Shown piece by piece: positions 59,223 through 64,000 of a DNA stretch of 64,000 nucleotides. Within the stretch, counting starts at the first letter, position 1. Every line of letters begins with the position of its first letter. Below the pieces are notes generated by a model, which saw nothing but the letters and a program-made list of their open reading frames with translations, did no database searches and was not told the origin of the DNA. The translations under genes were made by a program, and so were the position numbers. The stretch is from Gnetum montanum (lineage: Eukaryota; Streptophyta; Gnetopsida; Gnetales; Gnetaceae): the NCBI GenBank assembly GCA_015680685.1, contig MNCI01029099.1, forward strand, positions 91,743 to 155,742. The letters run 5' to 3'.

Positions 59223-60241
59223 TGATTATACAATTCGTAATGATTGTTAAGTGTGTAACTACAAGATGAAGAGTATGTATCAAAGTGTTTAATTTAGGTG
59301 AGGTCTTACATGGGTGATATTTAGCCTAGTGTATGTTTACATACACCTCTATCTACTCTAAGTTTGTTTATGTTCAATTAATCATTTTTATTTGGAGTAA
59401 AATGCTTAAAATGCCGATTTCCTAGAGGGTGGGGCGGCGTGAATAATGTGGGGATTTATTTAACTTAAAACGAATGGCAGCAGGCGTAAACATCAAGTTT
59501 GAGCCAGGGGCAGCGTGAACTTCTTAGCATGAACCTTTTAGCATGAACCAGAGCGTGAACCTTTCAACGTGAACCAGAGCGTGAAGATTGGGTAAAACAA
59601 GTAGAGGAAGGTGTAGATACAGTGTGAATGGAGGCAGTAAGGGCAGTACCTATTGGAGCATGATGATTCAGGTGAAAGAGTTCAACATGAATCTATGCTC
59701 CGAAGAAACCCTCAGCGTGCAGGGGGGTCGAAACTTGAGTGTGAGGGGTTTGCACGGCGTAGCATGAACCTCTCCAAACCTCAGCGTGAACCTCTCCAAA
59801 CCCCAGTGTGAAAGCATGGGAAAGGGGAAGTAGGTGCGGGACTCGGGGAGGAAAGAGCCAGACTTGACCTTCGCTGAGGAGAGTGAGGCGATGCTCCGAT
59901 GCTTGCCCAAGCCTATGATGGCATCATGGTCCAGATCAGTGCATCGGTAGGGCCTGGTTCTCTATCAAAATTTGTAATTTTTGTTTACTATTTTCATCTA
60001 TTTGTGTTCATTTTTGTCCCTTTTCATTTTTGGCGCATAGAATTTGTGTTAGATCGGGCTTGTTTTAGATGTTGGTGTGCAAGAGGAGGCAGAATTCCCA
60101 GCATGCAGGGTCTGCACGCTGAGCATGCAGGGTCTGTACGCTGCGTGGGAACCCTGAAAGAAATTGTTTTCAAGTGTTGGCCCTAGTGTGAAACCTATAT
60201 TATTTTTCATGGCTTACCAATTCTGGTTCTTGAACATGTGA
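59223..60241. other. LTR-like block with AGCGTGAACC repeats
   Basis: Non-coding. From 59500 to 59600 and 59750 to 59815 there are about eight copies of AGC(G/A)TGAACC. The core GCGTGAAC is the reverse complement of GTTCACGC in the U3 array of element C. At 60085-60150 CAGCATGCAGGGTCTGCACG-like repeats recall the U3 of element D. It may be an LTR remnant upstream of the multi-exon gene. Confidence 0.45.
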
Positions 60242-61044
60242 AGATGTCATAAACCTTTCCTTCTTGTGGTGGAACTTGTCGGAGTTTTGGCATGGTTCAG
60301 GCCTATTGATTGTGATGAACCGGTACTTGATATGACTATTGATCAAAATGGGGTATGGTTTAGAACGGGTGTCAGTGAATTCCTTGCCTTTGTCTTAGAA
60401 AGATTCAGTGTGGTTATATGGTCTCACCTAAGTGAACAATTAGCACAGAGTGTCCTTGAGACCATGCTACCAGGATCTTCAAATGGTATAGTGGCTTTCG
60501 TGGTTGATATTGATGAGGGATTATCCATGGCTGAGGATGGTCCCTCTGGAGGGTGCAGATCCACCCGTCCATTGACTCGTGTATGGGACTTATTATCGTG
60601 TAGTTCTCACAACATCAATAACACCTTATTATTAGCATCTTGTGAGCATACCTTGTTCCAAAATCCTCCCGAAACAGTGTACAGAGTAGAAAGGTAAGAT
60701 TGTTTAATTTATCATTTTTGCTTTAATGCCTAGTGGTTGTTCATGTTTTGACCATTGTTCCTTTGCAGGCCTCAATTTGATAAAGAAGGAGTATGCATAG
60801 GTGATGATGGACTTGCATTGGCTCATACTGCCTTAGAGGCTTTCATGGCAAGTCCTACTCTCCGTGGTGCCATTTTAGTGTAAACCAAGGGCGAAATTGT
60901 CGATTTTCACAAACAATACTCTACGGCTTTTGCACAGTGTAAGGCTCAAGGGTGGCTACATGGGGATTGGTCCCGCAATAGGCTAGTTTTCCCATGCGAT
61001 GCTAATTTGACTTCTAATAGTCTTAATCCGTTGTCTAACAGAGA
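60242..61044 (+). pseudogene. Exons 1-2 of multi-exon gene: FCP1/NIF-phosphatase-like
   Basis: Exon 1 (60242-60693) reads KPFLLVVELVGVLAWFR, WFRTGVSEFLAFVLERFSVV, IWSHLSEQLAQSVLETM, TRPLTRVWDLL and NNTLLLASCEHTLFQNPPET. This order resembles the FCP1-homology (NIF) phosphatase domain: LDxNGxL, RPxxxEFLxFxxERFxVxIWSS, LxxxW and NTLLxDxSxxKxxxNPP. The catalytic DxDx/DxNG Asp reads Glu, and the DDS site reads ASC, so it should lack activity. The donor AAG/GTAAGA at 60694 and the acceptor TTTGCAG at 60768 join it in phase to exon 2 (60769-61044), which has one TAA (60881) and ends at GA/GTAATA. The real start is uncertain. Confidence 0.6.
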
Positions 61045-61129
61045 GTAATATTTTTTTGAATTTTCGCGTTTGTTATCTTTGCTACCACATTGGTTGTGTT
61101 GATTCCATGGTTTTGTCCTGTGCATGTAG

Positions 61130-62100
61130 TGGATGTTACCATAGAGACTGGGTGGACTGAGGACACTTTGTCCATGAAGTTCGGAGATATCGACGATGCA
61201 CAATGGTGGTTGCATTATGAGGCATCACCACACATTATAGGTTTCTTGAGTGATGCCAGCCTCATGGATCTGTTCATTGCTTTAAGTCCTAACGTATCCA
61301 TGATCAAGATGATTGTGATTATTGATTCATTCAACGAGGCTATTACTTACTATAGCACTCATGTTAAGGGAATTAGAGTGGCTTTCCATTTGTCGGCAGA
61401 GTTCTTTTCAGACCTCTTCAGCGTGCCGGTAGATGGGGCTAGAGTGACTTTGGATAGAGCACAAAAAGAGGCCCATGTGGTTCACGAGATGGAGGACTAG
61501 CTCGGTATACCCAAAGGTGCTAAGGGTTTCCCTATGCAGGGAAAATCAAAAGTAACCGAAGTAAATGAGTTGTATCCATTATTTAGAGCATGACTGTTTT
61601 CTAAATCCTAGTACCAAGTGAAGATTTTTGGGGTAGAATCTATGTGTATCATGAACATGATTCTGGAGACTAGGGTGCGTTATAATTGGGCTCAATTTTA
61701 CCTTTGCATTCTTTGCCGATTACCTACACAAGCTAGCCGAATTTCTAGTAGTTCGCGTGGGCAATGAGTATGTGTTAAGGGATCGTGGCCAAATATCTTG
61801 TCTGTGGATTCACCATTTGTTTGAGGTAACCAAATCTCAAGATGCCCCTGAAGGGATTGACAAATCGGTCTCTATTACAATAGGGGGATCTACTGGTTGT
61901 TCAATTCACACGCGTGACAGCATAGGGTCGGAGCTAGATGGTGTGCCTTATACTACTAGGAGAGCTGATCGAGTGATCAAAGAGACAATTGGGAAGGCGA
62001 AATCTAGAGTTCAAAAAGCTTAGCGCTCTAGAGAGGTTGCTCCAGCTATAGATGAACCAAAGGTGAAACGCATACGGTTTAAAATATCTGTATGGGCTAA
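61130..62100 (+). pseudogene. Exon 3 of multi-exon gene, frameshifted
   Basis: Follows a possible 85-bp intron (61045-61129, acceptor GCATGTAG). One frame holds WWLHYEASPHIIGFLSDASL, IDSFNEAITYYSTHVKGIRV and AFHLSAEFFSDLFSVPVDGA up to a TAG at 61498. Beyond further TGA and TAG codons (61591, 61609) and a frameshift near 61690-61710, the next frame has HKLAEFLVVRVGNEYVLRDR, RRADRVIKETIGKAKSRVQK and a TAG at 62021. The overall look recalls plant retroelement-associated proteins of the putative plant transposon protein type, but this is a weak by-eye impression. The phase does not fit exon 2 by one base. The donor GCTAA/GTAAGC at 62101 is good. Confidence 0.55.
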
Positions 62101-62194
62101 GTAAGCCTAATTCATTCATTTATCCATGTCTTATCATCATTATTATTATTTTTATTTCATTCCATTTTTATTTTATCATTTATTCAAAACTAAG

Positions 62195-62487
62195 GTCGAA
62201 CTCACGAATGTCATCGGAGCCAACTCTTGAAGTAAGAAGAGAGGGGTTAGCACCGATCATAGAGGAGGAAGAGGCCTAAATCAGCCAAGATGAGGAGGAA
62301 GGGGTAGGTAATGATGAGATAGAAATTCCTGTCCCCCTGATGGAGGAAACTAAAGAGGGAGCAAAAGTCACCACGGAAAAAGATCATGCTGGTGAAACGG
62401 CTGAAGCTGACAAGATGTTTGATGATTTCTTCGTAGGAAGGTTAAACCTTGGCACTCCTCCGAATTCGGGAGAAGAGAGGGATTTCG
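62195..62487 (+). pseudogene. Exon 4 of multi-exon gene, acidic
   Basis: Acceptor AACTAAG at 62194. It joins exon 3 in phase (AA plus G). The peptide has SSEPTLEVRREGLAPIIEEE, one TAA at 62278, then an acidic stretch and DDFFVGRLNLGTPPNSGEER. Donor TTCG/GTATG at 62488, phase 1. Intron 3 is 94 bp. Confidence 0.6.
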
Positions 62488-62576
62488 GTATGTTTTTTTC
62501 ATTATGTTTACTTGGGTTTTGAGTTGTTTCATTTCTGTTATTTAGAGTTTTGACTTTGTATTTCTGTCACTGCAAG

Positions 62577-62780
62577 ACGCAGACGTTGAAACTAGGAAGA
62601 CTCCTAACATTTGCTTAGACATACCTACAATGAAGATTCCAATGGAAACGACCACCGAAGTTGGTTCTGCTCCCATACATGAACCATTTACTTGGACAAA
62701 AATGCCAAGTAAAATGGATTTCATCCATGGTATTGTTAATGAGGTAGTTGATTGCATCCAACAAGCTTATCTTGAAATAG
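62577..62780 (+). pseudogene. Exon 5 of multi-exon gene
   Basis: Acceptor CACTGCAAG at 62576 and donor AAATAG/GTACAT at 62781, both fitting in phase. The intact frame reads DVETRKTPNICLDIPTMKIP, TTTEVGSAPIHEPFTWTKMP and VNEVVDCIQQAYLEI. The introns on both sides are 89-90 bp. No family recognised. Confidence 0.6.
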
Positions 62781-62869
62781 GTACATATGTTTTAAATGTT
62801 TTGAGTCTTTTCCTTTTTGCATCTGTCCTACTGTCTGATGTTTAATGTATATGTTTCTTGTATTGATAG

Positions 62870-63654
62870 GCTCCGGACTGAAGTTGGATCCATCTGAGGC
62901 TACTTGTATTGATAGTCTACCTGAACTACCATAAAAAATTGAGCAAGTGCCAAGACAGATCTATGATGATGTGGTAGAATGCGTTGTGCAAAATGCCAAG
63001 TTGCTTTGGACCTGTAGGTGTTCTATAGAAAAGCTATGGTTATGAATTCAGGCAGGGGAGAAAGAGGTCACCAAACTATCAGCAGAACGAGATGACTTTA
63101 GGTCACACTATGAGTTTGACTCTGCTAGGTTGATGGGTGATCGTTCTTGGCAAACCTTGGAGGTTGCTTACACTAGGTATTAGAATCTATGGAATTGCCA
63201 AGTAACTATGATTCAGGAGCTAGCAGAGCAGAAGGCACAAATTGATTTGCTAAATCTAAAGTGTCAGGATTGGAAAGATTTTGCTTCTAAGGTGTGGAAA
63301 TGGGGCCAAGATGAGAAGAATCATAAGTACCATTATAAAAAATCATTAAAGGAGGTATCCATAGAAAAGCGTCAACTGGAAATGTTTGTAGAAGGTTTAG
63401 GCCTACAATCTTCATTTGATGCCTTTGCTAGGCACACTATGGTAGAGATGGAATCTCCCAAGCGAGTAATCACCACAGCTTCTGGGGAGGTTTTTGTAGG
63501 TGAGTTTCCTCTTAAATGTCCTACTTGGTCTGCTGTGGACAAAGGGAAGGCATTAGCCAACGTTGATCTAGGCCTAGATGGAACTGATTGGGCAAGTGTC
63601 CCTGAAGAAGAAATCCTTCGTCGGCTAGAGTTTGGTCTGAGGGGATCCTCTTCA
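62870..63654 (+). pseudogene. Exon 6 of multi-exon gene, coiled-coil
   Basis: Acceptor TTGATAG at 62869, phase 1 in. The peptide has VPRQIYDDVVECVVQNAKLL, EKEVTKLSAERDDFRSHYEF and IQELAEQKAQIDLLNLKCQD. A charged, heptad-like region follows to KKSLKEVSIEKRQLEMFVEG, then SPKRVITTASGEVFVGEFPL. Three stops interrupt it near the start (62932-62934 TAA, about 63042 TGA, 63181 TAG), each one C-to-T step from a sense codon. The long tail 63208-63654 is open. Donor TCTTCA/GTAAGC, phase 0. Confidence 0.65.
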
Positions 63655-63749
63655 GTAAGCTGTTTGAACTTGTAACTTTTTTTAGGAGATGTTATCTTCC
63701 TTTTTGGTCTATCAGTTAATTAGTCAATTATTTTCTTTTCCTTTTACAG

Positions 63750-63851
63750 AATCCTCGTGATGACAATGTCCAGGAGGGTGGCCCCAGTGGAGGGGAAACA
63801 CATAATGCAGGAGAGCCCGAGGAGAAAGCCCCTCCTAATTTTGATGTTTAG
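63750..63851 (+). pseudogene. Exon 7 (last) of multi-exon gene
   Basis: Acceptor CTTTTACAG at 63749, phase 0. It reads NPRDDNVQEGGPSGGETHNA, then GEPEEKAPPNFDV and TAG at 63849-63851. The short acidic, Gly/Pro-rich C-terminal tail is intact. The following 150 bases are AT-rich with no clear AATAAA signal. Confidence 0.6.
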
Positions 63852-64000
63852 TTTCTTAAATTTAACATCTTTTTATTAGTTATGTTTCTGCAGGTTGTAA
63901 ATAGAAATTGTTAACATTATTTTGAGTTGAGTCCTATATGATCAGATGCATGAACTTGGTTAACTTTTGTAATCATCCATTTAAATATTTATATATATTT

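Noticed and set aside
59899-60186. Possible first exon of the multi-exon gene (MLAQAYDGIMVQ...)
   Set aside because: A donor-like GTAGGG exists, but its phase does not fit the exon starting near 60242, so it was not added to the gene.

Overview
The window is nuclear DNA of a land plant with a large, retrotransposon-swollen genome. A gymnosperm or similar large-genome lineage would fit, but nothing here fixes the species. Nearly everything is decayed LTR retrotransposon sequence. I recognise Ty3/Gypsy Athila-type and Tat-type elements (Tat pol carries a second, archaeal-type RNase H) and Ty1/Copia SIRE-like remnants. There are no bacterial-style operons, CRISPR arrays or rRNA genes. Functions are given by recognisable protein motifs; no database search was run.

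Layout. 1-7.8 kb: an Athila-type element on the minus strand (integrase, RNase H, RT, protease, gag, tRNA-Asp-type primer site, 5' LTR), running off the left edge. 8248-15346: element A, plus strand, with TAATC target duplications; it carries gag and protease but no RT or integrase. It sits beside a Copia LTR fragment (15.4-16.0 kb). 16.0-25.6 kb: element B, a Tat element whose pol is on the plus strand while a gag block inside it reads on the minus strand. 25.6-28.1 kb: unassigned charged-protein remnants and a tRNA-derived A/B-box unit, followed by a solo LTR (28.1-28.4 kb). 29.2-36.3 kb: SIRE-like Copia remnant, minus strand.

36.3-59.0 kb is a nest of minus-strand Tat elements. The Copia LTR is interrupted by element E, whose pol is interrupted by element D (LTR 43631-45316), whose 3' untranslated region is interrupted by element C (46089-54884, target duplication GAGAA). 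Two solo LTRs with target duplications (34732-35446 and 39807-41923) are lodged in the Copia gag and in element E. C, like A, is gag-protease only. A 931-base assembly gap lies inside C.

59.0-59.9 kb holds short repeats. 60.2-63.9 kb, plus strand, holds the one region that looks like an intron-containing gene: seven exon blocks with short introns (75-95 bp) and mostly coherent splice phases. It starts with a weak FCP1/NIF-phosphatase-like domain and ends in a coiled-coil region. It contains several in-frame stops and one frameshift, so it is a pseudogene or captured gene copy.

The most unusual structure is a roughly 30-bp tandem motif (element-sense core GACnnTAAACTAGCA). It recurs in all the Tat elements at a fixed place between the last coding domain and the polypurine tract, and again in frame as a 10-codon repeat inside gag. 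Other recurring themes are subfamily-specific short repeats and palindromes in the LTR U3 regions, and in-frame stops overwhelmingly at positions where one C-to-T or G-to-A change suffices, as expected from methylation-driven decay.
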